In this document: piece after piece, positions 37,802-47,739 of the stretch
How the letters are laid out: every line of letters begins with the position of its first letter
Numbering within the stretch: the first letter of the stretch is position 1
Source of the DNA: Pasteurellaceae bacterium
GTDB taxonomy: Bacteria > Pseudomonadota > Gammaproteobacteria > Enterobacterales > Pasteurellaceae
Reading direction: 5' to 3'
Assembly: GCA_900756155.1 (NCBI GenBank)
Contig: CAAEJV010000018.1
Coordinates: 1-64,000 of the forward strand
DNA: 64,000 nt
Notes under the pieces: generated by a model
Told to the model about the DNA's origin: nothing
The model's database searches: none
What the model saw: only the letters and a program-made list of their open reading frames with translations
Program-made: the position numbers and the translations under genes

Positions 37802-38923
37802 TTACCAGTATGCACGTAAACCGATAACAGTTTTGAAATCACGGCTACGATCAAGCTGTTTACCTGCGTCATCAAAGGTATTCTCGTATTTAGTACGAGT
37901 CGCTTGCCATTCAATGAATGGTTTAACTTTTAATGAACCTTGATTATACACATAGTATTCAGTACCCACTAAGAATTGGCGATCTGTTGATTTGGAATAT
38001 GCAGAACCCACAGGTAACGTTTTCTCAGTTTTATAAGAATACATTGCATATACGTTCCAGTCTTCATTTAAACCTTGGCGAATTACTGCGGTTACTTCAT
38101 TATTTTTTACCTTGTTACCTGCGCCATCTTTATTTTTAGTATCTTTGTGAGCAAAGTCTAAACCATAAGTAGTGTGAACAAAGTTATATGCTAAGCCTAA
38201 AGCATAAGCATTGCTGTAGTATGCTGTTTTGTCAGCATTTTCAGAAATTTCACGAGTGAAACCTGCTGCGACAGTTACATTTTGGATACTATCAATTTCA
38301 TGATCAAAGATAAGACCTGTACCCCAAGTGTTTTTACGGTTATTTTTTAAATCTACGTTTTTGATGTCACGTTTGCTTGAACCGCCATAGTACGCACCAA
38401 ATTTCACTTTATTTGAGCCGTAGTCACCATTATAAACATATTGTGCTACACGACGAGCTGAAGTCTCTAATAAACCATCAGTCAAGCTATAAGTATTTGC
38501 TAAATCACTTTGTGTTACTTCATCAGTGATAGTTACCATGTTACCGTAAGTTAACTCACCGAATTGTTTGTGGCCAAAACCAGCATAAAGTTGACGAGTA
38601 TAAACATGGTCAAAATCATGTTGTGAAGGCGCTTCACCACGCATACGCCATTCCGCACGACCTAAAGCATAGAAATCGCCACCTAAACTTTGTTTTAATT
38701 TAAAGCCAAAACGTGAACCATCGTTATCAACTGCATGGTTGATGTGCTCTTTGCTTTCACCGCCCGCTACATAGTTAGTTTTGTTAGAGGTGCTTTCCCA
38801 TTTAACACGTAAAGAACCGTAAAAATCAACATCTGTACCAGTTTGGTCAATGTGGAAGTTATAAGCTTGTGCAGAACCTGCTGCTAATGCCGCTACAGAT
38901 AAAGCAAGAAGTGTTTTTTTCAT
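37802..38923 (-). CDS. Outer-membrane porin of the OmpP2/OmpC superfamily
   Basis: The 373-residue protein has a 20-residue signal peptide (ending SAQAYN) and a beta-barrel of amphipathic strands with an aromatic C-terminus (GLRAYW). FDFDFYGSLR-type N-terminal strands (DVDFYGSLRVKWES) and GFGHKQFGELTYGN match Pasteurellaceae general porins such as P2 of Haemophilus influenzae. It lets small solutes across the outer membrane. A strong promoter lies upstream and the gene is monocistronic. Confidence 0.9.
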   Translation of the reverse strand: MKKTLLALSVAALAAGSAQAYNFHIDQTGTDVDFYGSLRVKWESTSNKTNYVAGGESKEHINHAVDNDGSRFGFKLKQSLGGDFYALGRAEWRMRGEAPSQHDFDHVYTRQLYAGFGHKQFGELTYGNMVTITDEVTQSDLANTYSLTDGLLETSARRVAQYVYNGDYGSNKVKFGAYYGGSSKRDIKNVDLKNNRKNTWGTGLIFDHEIDSIQNVTVAAGFTREISENADKTAYYSNAYALGLAYNFVHTTYGLDFAHKDTKNKDGAGNKVKNNEVTAVIRQGLNEDWNVYAMYSYKTEKTLPVGSAYSKSTDRQFLVGTEYYVYNQGSLKVKPFIEWQATRTKYENTFDDAGKQLDRSRDFKTVIGLRAYW

Positions 38924-38976
38924 AACGCTTTCCCTATTATTTAATGAAGTTTATTAAAAAATTGAACTTTTTGCAG

Positions 38977-39004
38977 TTTATACACTACAACCTAAATGGT
39001 CAAC
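38977..39004 (-). promoter_or_regulatory. Porin promoter
   Basis: On the minus strand TTGACC (39004-38999) and TATAAA (38982-38977) are separated by 16 bases, a near-consensus promoter about 55 bases before the ATG. Confidence 0.6.
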
Positions 39005-39088
39005 CCTAAATTTTTCTAACTATCAGAAAATAGGCAATATTTTGACTAAAATCAATCCAGATAAATACATATTCGATTATTTTATCGC

Positions 39089-40042
39089 CTATTTAGTTAA
39101 TAAATTAAGCGCAGAAAATACTTGGTCTGAGGTAATATTTTCCATTGAATTCGCTGTTAAATAGTGCTGATTTTGACCATAACAGCCAATTAAGGTCGGA
39201 TCTGTTGCGCCATAAAGCGTAATATTTGGTTTATCCAGTGCGGCTGTCAAATGGGCAAGCCCTGTATCCACGGACACCACGGCTTTCGCATTAGCTATTT
39301 GGTCAGCCAATTCATTCAATGAAAGTTTAGGTAAAACGACCACATGAGATAAACCTGTGGCTAATCGCTCTGCTCTCGCCTTTTCTTTTTCATTCCCCCA
39401 AGGTAAACGGACTTGAATAGAAAGTGTGGTCAGTTTTTCGATTAAATTCCGCCATTCTCGTTCTGACCAATGCTTTTCATCTCTTGTTGTAGAGTGAAAA
39501 AAAATCACGTAAGGTTCAATAGAATTTACGGAAATAAAATGACGTGCAATGCCATAATCCCCTTTTTCTATCGGCAACGGATAAGATAGTGCTTGAGCAA
39601 AAAGCTGACGAATACGTTCTACCGCATGTTGTTGATAAGAAATCACATATTTTTTATCGTAAAACAAGGAAGCTATCGGCTCACGGATACTTTTGCGGTC
39701 ATAGCCATGTTTGACACCATTGGCTAAGCGTGTCGCAAAAAAAGCGCTCTTAAAAAGCCCTTGCGCATCAATCACAGCATCATATTGATTGGCTTGTAAT
39801 AAAGTGCGGTAAGATTTCCACTCATTTTTGGTCTGAGCCGAAAAAGGCGATTTTCGCCAGCGTCTTAAGGCAATTGGAATGATTTGCTTCACTGCCGAAT
39901 GCCAACGTGGAATTTCGGCAAAATTCTCTTCCACCACCCAATCAATGGAGAGATTAGGAATAGCACGCTGTGCATCAGTCAATGCCGGCAAAGTATGAAT
40001 CACATCCCCCATAGAGGAAGTCTTAATCACACATACTTTCAT
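39089..40042 (-). CDS. waaC: LPS heptosyltransferase I
   Basis: The 317-residue family 9 glycosyltransferase begins VCVIKTSSMGDVIHTLPAL, the WaaC (OpsX) signature, and has the nucleotide-sugar site VSVDTGLAHLTAALDKPN near residue 262. It adds the first L-glycero-D-manno-heptose to Kdo-lipid A at the inner membrane. Its ATG overlaps the stop of the upstream DMT transporter gene by 4 bp. Confidence 0.93.
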   Translation of the reverse strand: MKVCVIKTSSMGDVIHTLPALTDAQRAIPNLSIDWVVEENFAEIPRWHSAVKQIIPIALRRWRKSPFSAQTKNEWKSYRTLLQANQYDAVIDAQGLFKSAFFATRLANGVKHGYDRKSIREPIASLFYDKKYVISYQQHAVERIRQLFAQALSYPLPIEKGDYGIARHFISVNSIEPYVIFFHSTTRDEKHWSEREWRNLIEKLTTLSIQVRLPWGNEKEKARAERLATGLSHVVVLPKLSLNELADQIANAKAVVSVDTGLAHLTAALDKPNITLYGATDPTLIGCYGQNQHYLTANSMENITSDQVFSALNLLTK

Positions 40043-40944
40043 TTAATTAACCTTCTTCCCCAGTGCATAATTCCAAGTCCAGATACGGCTAAAATGCCTC
40101 CAATAATTAAGGAGGAATCCACTTGTTCATTCAACCAAACGGCTGAGAATAAAATCCCTAAAATCGGCACTAGAATAATATAAGCAGAGGCATTACCTGC
40201 GCCTAAGTATTTCACCCCATCAAAATACCATGCATAGGCTAATACTGTGGCACCAAATGCGAGGCCAAGCAAACTTATCCACTCACCTTGAGATAAATTC
40301 AGTACCGTAAGCCAATCGTCTGCACTTTCCATGCATAGAGCACTAATAAACAACAATAAAAAACCAAAAATAGAAGATAATGTGGTTGCGGTAAGCGAAT
40401 CAATGCCGGCGAGTACTTTTCTCGCCAATAAGGTGTAAACGACCCAACAAATTAGCGCTCCAATTAATAATATTTGCCCAAAGCCAAATGAATCCATCAT
40501 TTGTAAAAAATTCCCTTTTGTGAGAGCCAATAATGTTCCGCTCATGGCAATAACCATTCCGATTATTACCCAACGATTCCATTTTTCTTTAAATAAAAAA
40601 ATCGCCAAAAGCGTGGTAAATACAGGGTTTGTCGCCACAATAACAGCCGCTTGTCCTGCTGGAAGATATTTCAGCCCCCAGATAAAAAATATGGAATAGG
40701 CGAAAACACCGAAAAAGGCAGTCACAAACAAACCCATCCACTGATTAGCTTTTAGTTGTTTAGCATATTTGAAGCGATTCGCCACATATAGCCAAATAAT
40801 GAGCGGAATAATGGCGAAAAAAAAGCGCATGCTTGAAGCAACAAATGTCGGCATGGCTTGGGCAATCACTCGCCCCCAGGGCCAAGAGGCGCCCCATAAA
40901 ATCACCATTCCAATTAATTGTAAATGTATGCGGAGAGGGTTCAT
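40039..40944 (-). CDS. EamA/DMT-family transporter
   Basis: The 301-residue protein has ten hydrophobic segments in two EamA repeats (VILWGASWPWGRVIAQAMP at the start, PVFTTLLAIFLFKEKWNRW at the end of repeat one). It probably exports a metabolite; the substrate is unknown. Its 3' end overlaps waaC, so the two are translated together, which does not itself imply a role in LPS. Confidence 0.9.
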   Translation of the reverse strand: MNPLRIHLQLIGMVILWGASWPWGRVIAQAMPTFVASSMRFFFAIIPLIIWLYVANRFKYAKQLKANQWMGLFVTAFFGVFAYSIFFIWGLKYLPAGQAAVIVATNPVFTTLLAIFLFKEKWNRWVIIGMVIAMSGTLLALTKGNFLQMMDSFGFGQILLIGALICWVVYTLLARKVLAGIDSLTATTLSSIFGFLLLFISALCMESADDWLTVLNLSQGEWISLLGLAFGATVLAYAWYFDGVKYLGAGNASAYIILVPILGILFSAVWLNEQVDSSLIIGGILAVSGLGIMHWGRRLIK

Positions 40945-40987
40945 ATCATTAACATATCCTGTTAGACCTTTTCTATTTACTTAAAGG

Positions 40988-41557
40988 CTATGCTTGGTAA
41001 GCTTTTATTTTTTCTCGTAAAGCGGCTTCAAATGCTTCTCGATGAGCATCATCTTGAAAGGCTGAATGAGGAATATCTAAAAACAATCCAGAACCAACTC
41101 GAATTACTAAATAGCCATATATATTTTCAATATGATGAATATAATGATAACTATATAATGTTTGGCAGAGATCTATTTTAATATATAAGCCATCTTCTTG
41201 AATTCGTATGGTTTGACTTCCTTTTTCCATTTTGTCGCCTATTTGGTTTTTAATCATACACATATTCAAATAAGGTCGTATTAGAAGAGCGTAGAAAAAA
41301 GAAAGCATTGAGATAGCAAACAATATATATCCCGCATAATAGGCCAAAATATTCTCGTAATAATCATAAAGAACTTCAGCCCAATTCCTCATGAAAAATG
41401 CAATAAAAAGACTTGGTATCAAGCAAAATAAATATAATAAAAAATCGCCAAGCCGCATCATTTTACGAAATTTATTGTGCTTATAAATATCGCGGCTTAT
41501 TTTTTTTACTGCCTTAGTATAATTTTTATCTAATACGGGTTGATAGGTAATTTCCAT
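40988..41557 (-). CDS. YcxB-like membrane protein of unknown function
   Basis: About 189 residues. An N-terminal charged segment (MEITYQPVLDKNYTKAVKK) precedes two membrane helices (about residues 40-55 and 72-96). A beta-rich cytoplasmic tail has the YcxB-type core (IRIQEDGLYIKI ... VIRVGSGLFLDIPHSAFQ). Its role is unknown. I use the ATG at 41557 (AGCGAG upstream); a TTG overlapping the waaF stop is also possible. It follows waaF by 17 bp. Confidence 0.75.
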   Translation of the reverse strand: MEITYQPVLDKNYTKAVKKISRDIYKHNKFRKMMRLGDFLLYLFCLIPSLFIAFFMRNWAEVLYDYYENILAYYAGYILFAISMLSFFYALLIRPYLNMCMIKNQIGDKMEKGSQTIRIQEDGLYIKIDLCQTLYSYHYIHHIENIYGYLVIRVGSGLFLDIPHSAFQDDAHREAFEAALREKIKAYQA

Positions 41558-41574
41558 TTTATATTCTCGCTTTC

Positions 41575-42618
41575 TCAAATCTCTAAAAGTGCGGTTAGTT
41601 TTTCTGCTACTTTTTCCGGTGTAATATCAATCAAACTTTGATGATACCCTTCCGAGCTATCTGTACTTTTACGCACCTTAATTAAATCGCCTTCAATTAA
41701 ACGAATAATCACGGCTTTATCTGATAATGGTGGCGTATAAGTGGGGCTCGTTGGGCCGTAAAGCGCAACCAATGGACGCTCTGTCGCAGCGGCAATATGC
41801 ATTAAGCCGCTGTCATTGCTCACCACTGCTGTGCAGTTAGCAATTAAATCTACCGCTTGATTAAGATTCGTTTGCCCTGCCAAATTCAAACAGAACGGTT
41901 GTAGCTCGGCTGGCAACGCATTGCGAATTTGCTCCCCAGCTTCCACATCTTTTGATGAACCAAATAATTCCACTGCATAGCCTTTTTCAATCAGCATTTC
42001 AGCCAATTTAGCATAATGATAATGCGGCCAACGTTTAGCTGGTCCAAATTCTGCACCAGGGCAGAAACCAATAATTGGACGTTCGCCTAAAAGTGCGGTC
42101 TGTTTTTCAAAGTTTTTTAAGGTTCCCGCCTGTTGAGTGGGCTCAACGGTTAAATAAGGTTTTAGAACAGGAATATCTGCCGCTTTTGGCACCGAATTTT
42201 GCTCAAAAGCTAACGCGACATACCGTTGCACCATCATAGGATAATCACGTTTATTATTGCGTAAATCGTTAAGCAAGAAATAACGGCTTTCCCCTTTCCA
42301 ACCACGACGCACCGCAATTTTTGCAAAGGCGGGAATGAAAGCAGACTTCAAGGAATTTGGTAACACAATCGCCATATCATATTGATTGCGCAATGCCTTA
42401 CCTAAACGATAACGTTCACACAAGGCAAACTTGCCATGTCCGAGCGGCATTTCAATGGCATGACGCACTTCTGGCATACGGGCTAAAAGCGGTTTACACC
42501 AATTTGGTGCCATCACATCAATTTGGCAATGGGGATATTGCAGTTTGAGTTGTTGATACAAACTGTGCGACATCATCATATCGCCGACCCAAGACGGGCC
42601 GATAATTAAAATATTCAT
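41575..42618 (-). CDS. waaF: LPS heptosyltransferase II
   Basis: The 347-residue family 9 glycosyltransferase begins NILIIGPSWVGDMMMSHSLYQ, the WaaF start, and has FCPGAEFGPAKRWP and the donor-site VSNDSGLMHIAAATERP. It adds the second heptose of the inner core from ADP-heptose. The enzyme making that donor, HldD, is encoded just upstream. Two uptake signals occur in the gene. Confidence 0.95.
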   Translation of the reverse strand: MNILIIGPSWVGDMMMSHSLYQQLKLQYPHCQIDVMAPNWCKPLLARMPEVRHAIEMPLGHGKFALCERYRLGKALRNQYDMAIVLPNSLKSAFIPAFAKIAVRRGWKGESRYFLLNDLRNNKRDYPMMVQRYVALAFEQNSVPKAADIPVLKPYLTVEPTQQAGTLKNFEKQTALLGERPIIGFCPGAEFGPAKRWPHYHYAKLAEMLIEKGYAVELFGSSKDVEAGEQIRNALPAELQPFCLNLAGQTNLNQAVDLIANCTAVVSNDSGLMHIAAATERPLVALYGPTSPTYTPPLSDKAVIIRLIEGDLIKVRKSTDSSEGYHQSLIDITPEKVAEKLTALLEI

Positions 42619-42634
42619 GTTTGACCTTATAACA

Positions 42635-42676
42635 AAAGTGCGGCTAAAAATAAGACTAATTTTAACCGCACTTTAT
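42635..42676. terminator. Uptake-signal dyad between hldD and waaF
   Basis: AAAGTGCGGCTAAAA and TTTTAACCGCACTTT form an imperfect stem around a 12-base loop. One arm has an intact uptake signal and the other a one-base variant. It lies after hldD on the leftward strand and may be a weak terminator. Confidence 0.55.
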
Positions 42677-42716
42677 TCATTTTCTAGTATTGAACAACAT
42701 TATTTGTTCAATATTT

Positions 42717-43640
42717 TTATTTATTTAACCACGCCATATACTCAGCCACACCTTCCGCGACAGTTTTAAATGGTTTGTCGTAGCCAGTTGCGCGAAGTTT
42801 CGTTAAATCTGCTTGAGTATATTCTTGATAGCGAGATTTTAAATGCTCTGGGAATGGAATGGTTTCCACTGCACCTTTGCCATGGAATTTAATCACCGCT
42901 TTCGCCACTTCTGCAAAAGACTCTGCATTGCCGGTACCACAGTTGAAGATACCCGAAATGCCATTTTGCCAGCACCAAATGTTGACTTGTGCCACATCAC
43001 CTACATAAACGAAATCACGACGGAAGTGTTCACTGCCAGCAAATAATTTTGGATTTTCACCTTTCAGGATTTGGTTATTTAAGTGGAATGCCACACTCGC
43101 CATTGAGCCTTTGTGTCCTTCACGCGGACCATAAACGTTAAAATAACGGAAACCACATACCGGTGATTGCGCTTCAGGTAAAATCGCACGCACATATTGG
43201 TCGAATAAGAATTTAGAATAACCGTATACATTCAATGGGCCTTCAAATTCACGCTCTTCACGGAATTCAGTTTTGTCGCCATAAGTTGCCGCACTTGATG
43301 CATACAAGAACGGAATTTGACGATCTAAGCAGTAATGCAATAACTCTTTTGAATATTCGTAGTTATTATGCATAATGTATTTTCCGTCCCATTCAGTAGT
43401 CGCCGAGCAAGCGCCTTCATGGAATACCGCATCGATCTCACCTAAATCATCACCTGCAATAATTGACGCAATGAAGTCCTCTTTATCGCAGTAATCTGCG
43501 ATATCAAGATCCACTAAGTTAATGAATTTAGTCCCGTCTTTTAAGTTATCCACCACTAAAATATCTTTGCGTCCCATATCGTTTAATGCTTTAACGATAT
43601 TACTGCCGATAAAGCCGGCGCCACCTGTTACGATAATCAT
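42717..43640 (-). CDS. hldD: ADP-L-glycero-D-manno-heptose 6-epimerase
   Basis: The 308-residue short-chain dehydrogenase-like epimerase starts [19 protein letters not shown] (the NAD(P)-binding GxxGxxG) and has the catalytic YGYSK and the family-specific [11 protein letters not shown]. It makes the heptose donor used by WaaC and WaaF. The ATG at 43640 has AGAGGA upstream; the longer frame to 43700 is not needed. It lies downstream of a thioredoxin-like gene, as in Haemophilus influenzae. Confidence 0.96.
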   Translation of the reverse strand: MIIVTGGAGFIGSNIVKALNDMGRKDILVVDNLKDGTKFINLVDLDIADYCDKEDFIASIIAGDDLGEIDAVFHEGACSATTEWDGKYIMHNNYEYSKELLHYCLDRQIPFLYASSAATYGDKTEFREEREFEGPLNVYGYSKFLFDQYVRAILPEAQSPVCGFRYFNVYGPREGHKGSMASVAFHLNNQILKGENPKLFAGSEHFRRDFVYVGDVAQVNIWCWQNGISGIFNCGTGNAESFAEVAKAVIKFHGKGAVETIPFPEHLKSRYQEYTQADLTKLRATGYDKPFKTVAEGVAEYMAWLNK

Positions 43641-43692
43641 AATTCTGTCCTCTTTAAAATAAGTCTGTGTATTGTAATAGATTTTGTGCCGC

Positions 43693-44196
43693 TTAGCCAA
43701 AAAACTCTGTGAAAAACAACCGCACTTTTAAGCCCCAGTAACTTGTCCAACCCGTTGTGGCTAAATCCATTTTTCCTTTGTTTAAAATAATAATCGTCGG
43801 TGTCACATTCACCTGCCATTGATCCGCAATCTTGCCTTGAGGATCATTCACCGTTGTAAACTGATAGTGATGGGTTTGTAAATAATCCTCCACGTCCTTA
43901 TTTGTCCCCGAACGTAGTGCGACAGAAACTACCGGATAGCCTTCTTCTGAAAGTGAATTAATCGCTGGAGAAGTATAACGACAATAACCGCACCAACTTC
44001 CCCAGAAATAAATGATTGTCGGCTTAGCTTGATCTAATTGAGGTAAAAAGAAGGCATTTCCCTGTAAATCATAAAGTGCCGTTGCATTGATTTCAGGCGG
44101 AATATTAGGTTTACGAATAAAATCAAGAATACTGCTCACGATAATCAACGTCAGCAAGAGCGAAATCGCATTTTTTAATAAGGTTTTAAGTTTCAC
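43693..44196 (-). CDS. Membrane-anchored thioredoxin-like protein (TlpA/DsbE type)
   Basis: The 167-residue protein has an N-terminal membrane anchor or uncleaved signal (about residues 8-26) and a thioredoxin fold with [14 protein letters not shown] (C69, C72) and a cis-Pro in [10 protein letters not shown]. It should reduce or oxidise envelope thiols. It resembles a Haemophilus influenzae protein encoded beside hldD; the target is unknown. Confidence 0.85.
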   Translation of the reverse strand: MKLKTLLKNAISLLLTLIIVSSILDFIRKPNIPPEINATALYDLQGNAFFLPQLDQAKPTIIYFWGSWCGYCRYTSPAINSLSEEGYPVVSVALRSGTNKDVEDYLQTHHYQFTTVNDPQGKIADQWQVNVTPTIIILNKGKMDLATTGWTSYWGLKVRLFFTEFFG

Positions 44197-44307
44197 AATA
44201 AAATTTCATGATCTAGGATAAATGGATTGTAATCGATCAGAAAAGTGCGGTCAAAATTACAGATATTTTGCTATAAATACATTATCTAAACTTGGCATCA
44301 CATAAAA

Positions 44308-44336
44308 AATGCTCCTATTATAAAAATAGGAGCATT
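44308..44336 (-). terminator. Terminator of the deoxyribose operon
   Basis: AATGCTCCTAT at 44308-44318 pairs with ATAGGAGCATT at 44326-44336. Leftward transcripts end in T's. Confidence 0.85.
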
Positions 44337-44345
44337 ATTTAATAA

Positions 44346-45365
44346 CTATAAATTTTCAATTCCTGTAGTTACACTAAATGCTTTTGTCTCTTTAGGTTTT
44401 AGCATAATTAAACTTCCTGCTTTTTTAGCTGCTAAAAAACCTTCTGGCCTACAAGTTGCTGGTAATACAAATGCACCTACTTGTTGATCCTCATTAAACA
44501 AAATCCATCGTGTTGCATAATTAAAGTCTTTAGATGAGAATTTTGTTACATAGCTATGCCCACTAGGTGATTTCATTTTATATTCTAAATTCTCTTGATA
44601 TTTACTTAGATTATCCATAAAGAATACTATTTCAGGATCATACATCACATCATTATCTAATTTATCAAGATGGTATTCCCCTTTTTTAATTTTATCATTA
44701 AACTCAAGCCACTTTTCTGTTGGGCTAACGTGAGCTGGTATAGTTTCTCTCAAAACAATAGCCTCATCAGGAATATTCTGTGTTAACACCGCTCCATGCT
44801 CATAACAATAATTCATGTGGCACATGTATTGCAATGGCATATCAACACTAGATAAATTAGTTACACTCATTTGAATATCAAATAAAGTACTATTTGAATA
44901 AAGTGTTACAGCTGGTCTTGCTGAATAATGATTTCCAAACCCTTTCACATATTCAACTTCTCCCGTAAGGGTTATTGAATTATTATCAATGATTAACCAG
45001 GCATTATTAATAATTGAACAGGGCATCTCTCCATGCAAAACATGATCATCTTCAGGGCTTGGACAGCCATTTCTGATTAACCCCGAATGAAAAGCAAAAC
45101 ATCCGTAAGTATCAACAATACTATTACCAAATTTCGGCTCAGAAAACATATTCTTCATTTTTAATGAATGTTTACCAAATTCAGCATCCCAAATAATTTG
45201 ACCATAAAAAGGCAATACAATAATAAATCCTTTTTTATTACAAATTTTTATTGCTTCAATTCCTGATTCATACTTAAAGCCAAACACTGTAAAATCATTA
45301 TTACTAAGCAATACTTTTTCATCTCTAGAAAATAATTCTTTGAATAAAAATAACTTCGTTTCCAT
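44346..45365 (-). CDS. DUF4432-type aldose mutarotase, DeoX/DeoM-like
   Basis: The 339-residue protein has a galactose-mutarotase-like fold of the DUF4432 group: FYGQIIWDAEFG, FHSGLIRNGCPSPEDDHVLHGEMPC with the HGE motif, and MCHMNYCY. These families interconvert sugar anomers. As the last gene of a deoxyribose kinase/permease operon it probably acts on 2-deoxyribose, like the gene beside deoK and deoP in Salmonella. Its ATG overlaps the permease stop (TAATG). It is AT-rich compared with the rest of the window. Confidence 0.8.
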   Translation of the reverse strand: METKLFLFKELFSRDEKVLLSNNDFTVFGFKYESGIEAIKICNKKGFIIVLPFYGQIIWDAEFGKHSLKMKNMFSEPKFGNSIVDTYGCFAFHSGLIRNGCPSPEDDHVLHGEMPCSIINNAWLIIDNNSITLTGEVEYVKGFGNHYSARPAVTLYSNSTLFDIQMSVTNLSSVDMPLQYMCHMNYCYEHGAVLTQNIPDEAIVLRETIPAHVSPTEKWLEFNDKIKKGEYHLDKLDNDVMYDPEIVFFMDNLSKYQENLEYKMKSPSGHSYVTKFSSKDFNYATRWILFNEDQQVGAFVLPATCRPEGFLAAKKAGSLIMLKPKETKAFSVTTGIENL

Positions 45366-46660
45366 TATTCCTCTCCTTTTTCTAATTTCATTTTATCCCA
45401 GAAGTAATATCCAACATAGATAAAGCAAAGCGTTGGTACAACAAAGGCTAATTGTAAAGATCCTAAAGTATCAGAAACATATCCATGAATAGCAGGAACA
45501 ACCGCAGCTCCAATAATTGACATTACTACAACAGCTCCGGCTACTTCCCGATGTTCTTGTTTAACAGTTCCTAATACAGATGTATAAATTGTAGCCCAAC
45601 ATGGTCCAAACAATACACTTGCAAAAATTGCAGCATAAACAGCTGAAAAGTCATGAACAAAAGAAGTATAAGAGAGAGTAAATACACCAAGAATAGAATA
45701 CACAAACAATACTGCATCTGATTTAAACTTAGTCATTAAAAAATTTGCTACAAATTTTCCGATGAAAAAACCAATAAAACTATATATCATGAAATTTGAA
45801 GCATCCCTCTCATTAATATTACTTAAATTTAAAGCTAAACGTATTGTAAACGACCATACTGCAACCTGCATGCCCACATATAAAAATTGAGCAATAATTC
45901 CTTTCTTAAATTGTTTATTCTTTGATAAATATTTCAATGTATCAATGAATTTCACATTAGTAGCTAAAACTTCATTTTCAGCTTTACATCTAGGGAATTT
46001 TGTCAATAAGAACAACAAAGTAACAGCAATTAATACAAAAATAAGATATTTATAAGGTTGTAATGTATGCTCAAGCAATGATAATTTAAATTCATGAGCT
46101 TGATCTGGTGACATCGTAAGCAATTGTTCTTTCAAGCTAGCCCCTTCTTGGAAGATTAAATATTTACCCAGTAAAATGCCAGAAATCGCACCAATCGGAT
46201 AAAATGTTTGACTAATATTCAGTCTTAATGTCGCATAATCTCGATGGCCGAGCATAGAACTATAAGTATTCGCTGATGTTTCAAGGAAACTTAAACCGAT
46301 AGCAATAGAAAATATAGCAGCTAAAAACATAGTATAAGTAGCCATGTGAGAAGCTGGATAAAACATTGAACAGCCTATAATATACAAGGTTAAACCAATC
46401 AAAATAGCAACTTTATAACTTGTTTTCTTTATTACTAGAGAAGCTGGAATTGCAATTAAGAAATATCCACCATAAAAGGCACTTTGAACTAATGCACTTG
46501 CAAAGTCACTTAATGTGAATACACTCTTAAATTGAGTAATAAGAATATCGTTTAAGCTCGCGGCAGCCCCCCACAATGGAAATAGGCAAGATAATAATAT
46601 GAACTGAAATATAGGTGTTCGATTCAAATATCCATCAGGCATTTGCTGTATTCCTTTCAT
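45365..46660 (-). CDS. deoP: Sugar:proton symporter, FucP/DeoP type
   Basis: The 431-residue MFS protein of the fucose-permease subfamily has about 12 helices: FILLSCLFPLWGAAASLNDILI in helix one, ETSANTYSSMLG and FGPCWATIYTSVLG later. By context it imports 2-deoxyribose. I use the ATG at 46660 behind AAGGAG; an upstream in-frame codon at 46696 overlaps the kinase gene. It lies 10 bp after the kinase. The symbol rests on the neighbourhood. Confidence 0.82.
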   Translation of the reverse strand: MKGIQQMPDGYLNRTPIFQFILLSCLFPLWGAAASLNDILITQFKSVFTLSDFASALVQSAFYGGYFLIAIPASLVIKKTSYKVAILIGLTLYIIGCSMFYPASHMATYTMFLAAIFSIAIGLSFLETSANTYSSMLGHRDYATLRLNISQTFYPIGAISGILLGKYLIFQEGASLKEQLLTMSPDQAHEFKLSLLEHTLQPYKYLIFVLIAVTLLFLLTKFPRCKAENEVLATNVKFIDTLKYLSKNKQFKKGIIAQFLYVGMQVAVWSFTIRLALNLSNINERDASNFMIYSFIGFFIGKFVANFLMTKFKSDAVLFVYSILGVFTLSYTSFVHDFSAVYAAIFASVLFGPCWATIYTSVLGTVKQEHREVAGAVVVMSIIGAAVVPAIHGYVSDTLGSLQLAFVVPTLCFIYVGYYFWDKMKLEKGEE

Positions 46661-46670
46661 AACATACTCC

Positions 46671-47588
46671 TTATAATTTACCCAAAAAACACTCAAATTC
46701 TTTTTTATCCGGATATGATATTTGAGTTCCTTGACCAGTCACGCTATAAGCTGAAAATGCAGAGGCCATGTTCAAAGATGCTAAAATATCATGCGTTTTA
46801 ACAAGATAGTGTGCAAAACATCCTATAAATGCATCCCCAGCTCCACTAGTATCAATAGCATTAACCTTATGAGGAGCAATATGATGAATTACATTTCCAT
46901 CTAGCCATATCGCACCTTTCTCCCCCAAAGTAACAACAAGATTTTTCAATCCTTTTGAAATCAATGAATTAGCTGCTATCAGAATCTCATCAATATTAGA
47001 AACTGGTAACCCTGTAAGAATTTCTAATTCAGTCTCATTAGGCATAAAAAAATCACACTTACACACATAATTAATATCTAAATTTGGATCAGCAGGAGCT
47101 GGATTTAATATCACAGGTATATTATTTTTAACTGCAAAATCAATTGAGTAATAAACAACAGATAATGGAACTTCTAATTGCAAAATAATAAGCTTACATT
47201 TTTTAAGTTCATTTTCTGCGTCATCTATATCTTTTGTTGATAAGTGACTATTTGCACCTTTAATAATAAGAATGCTATTTTGGGATGACTTATCTACAAA
47301 TATCGGTGCGACACCACTGGAAACACCTTTTGCTACTGTTACATAATCAGTATTTATAGCATTCAGATGAAAGTTTTTTAGTGTGTTCTCAGCGAACAAA
47401 TCATCTCCAACTTTTGTTAACATCATCACATCCGATCCTAACTTAGCAGCAGCTACTGCTTGATTAGCACCTTTACCTCCACATCCTATCTTGAAGCTAG
47501 GAGCTTCGATTGTTTCACCCAACTTAGGCATCCGATCTATATATGTAATCAGATCAACCATATTTGAACCAATAACTGCAATATCCAT
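46671..47588 (-). CDS. deoK: PfkB-family sugar kinase, probable deoxyribokinase
   Basis: The 305-residue ribokinase-type enzyme begins DIAVIGSNMVDLITYIDRMP. It has GGKGANQAVAAAKLG for sugar binding and DTSGAGDAFIG (the second PfkB signature, catalytic Asp) near residue 250. Ribokinase and deoxyribokinase are close relatives; deoC two genes away and a FucP-type permease favour deoxyribose, giving deoxyribose-5-phosphate. Ribose remains possible. It is the first gene of a leftward operon with a CRP-like site upstream. Confidence 0.8.
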   Translation of the reverse strand: MDIAVIGSNMVDLITYIDRMPKLGETIEAPSFKIGCGGKGANQAVAAAKLGSDVMMLTKVGDDLFAENTLKNFHLNAINTDYVTVAKGVSSGVAPIFVDKSSQNSILIIKGANSHLSTKDIDDAENELKKCKLIILQLEVPLSVVYYSIDFAVKNNIPVILNPAPADPNLDINYVCKCDFFMPNETELEILTGLPVSNIDEILIAANSLISKGLKNLVVTLGEKGAIWLDGNVIHHIAPHKVNAIDTSGAGDAFIGCFAHYLVKTHDILASLNMASAFSAYSVTGQGTQISYPDKKEFECFLGKL

Positions 47589-47663
47589 ACGACCTCCATT
47601 TCAATTGTTAATAAAGTAACATTTTATTTAAACAACAGTATAATACTCAAAAAATGTTAAAAA

Positions 47664-47679
47664 AGTGACAAAGATCACA
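47664..47679. promoter_or_regulatory. CRP site between deoK and the DeoR-type regulator
   Basis: AGTGA-CAAAGA-TCACA matches the CRP consensus except for the first base. It lies centrally between the divergent genes and could act on both. The same core with the same spacer occurs upstream of aphA. Confidence 0.65.
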
Positions 47680-47739
47680 GTTCTAGAAAAAATTTTTATG
47701 ATATTATTAGAAGCAATAAAACTATAACCACATATCACC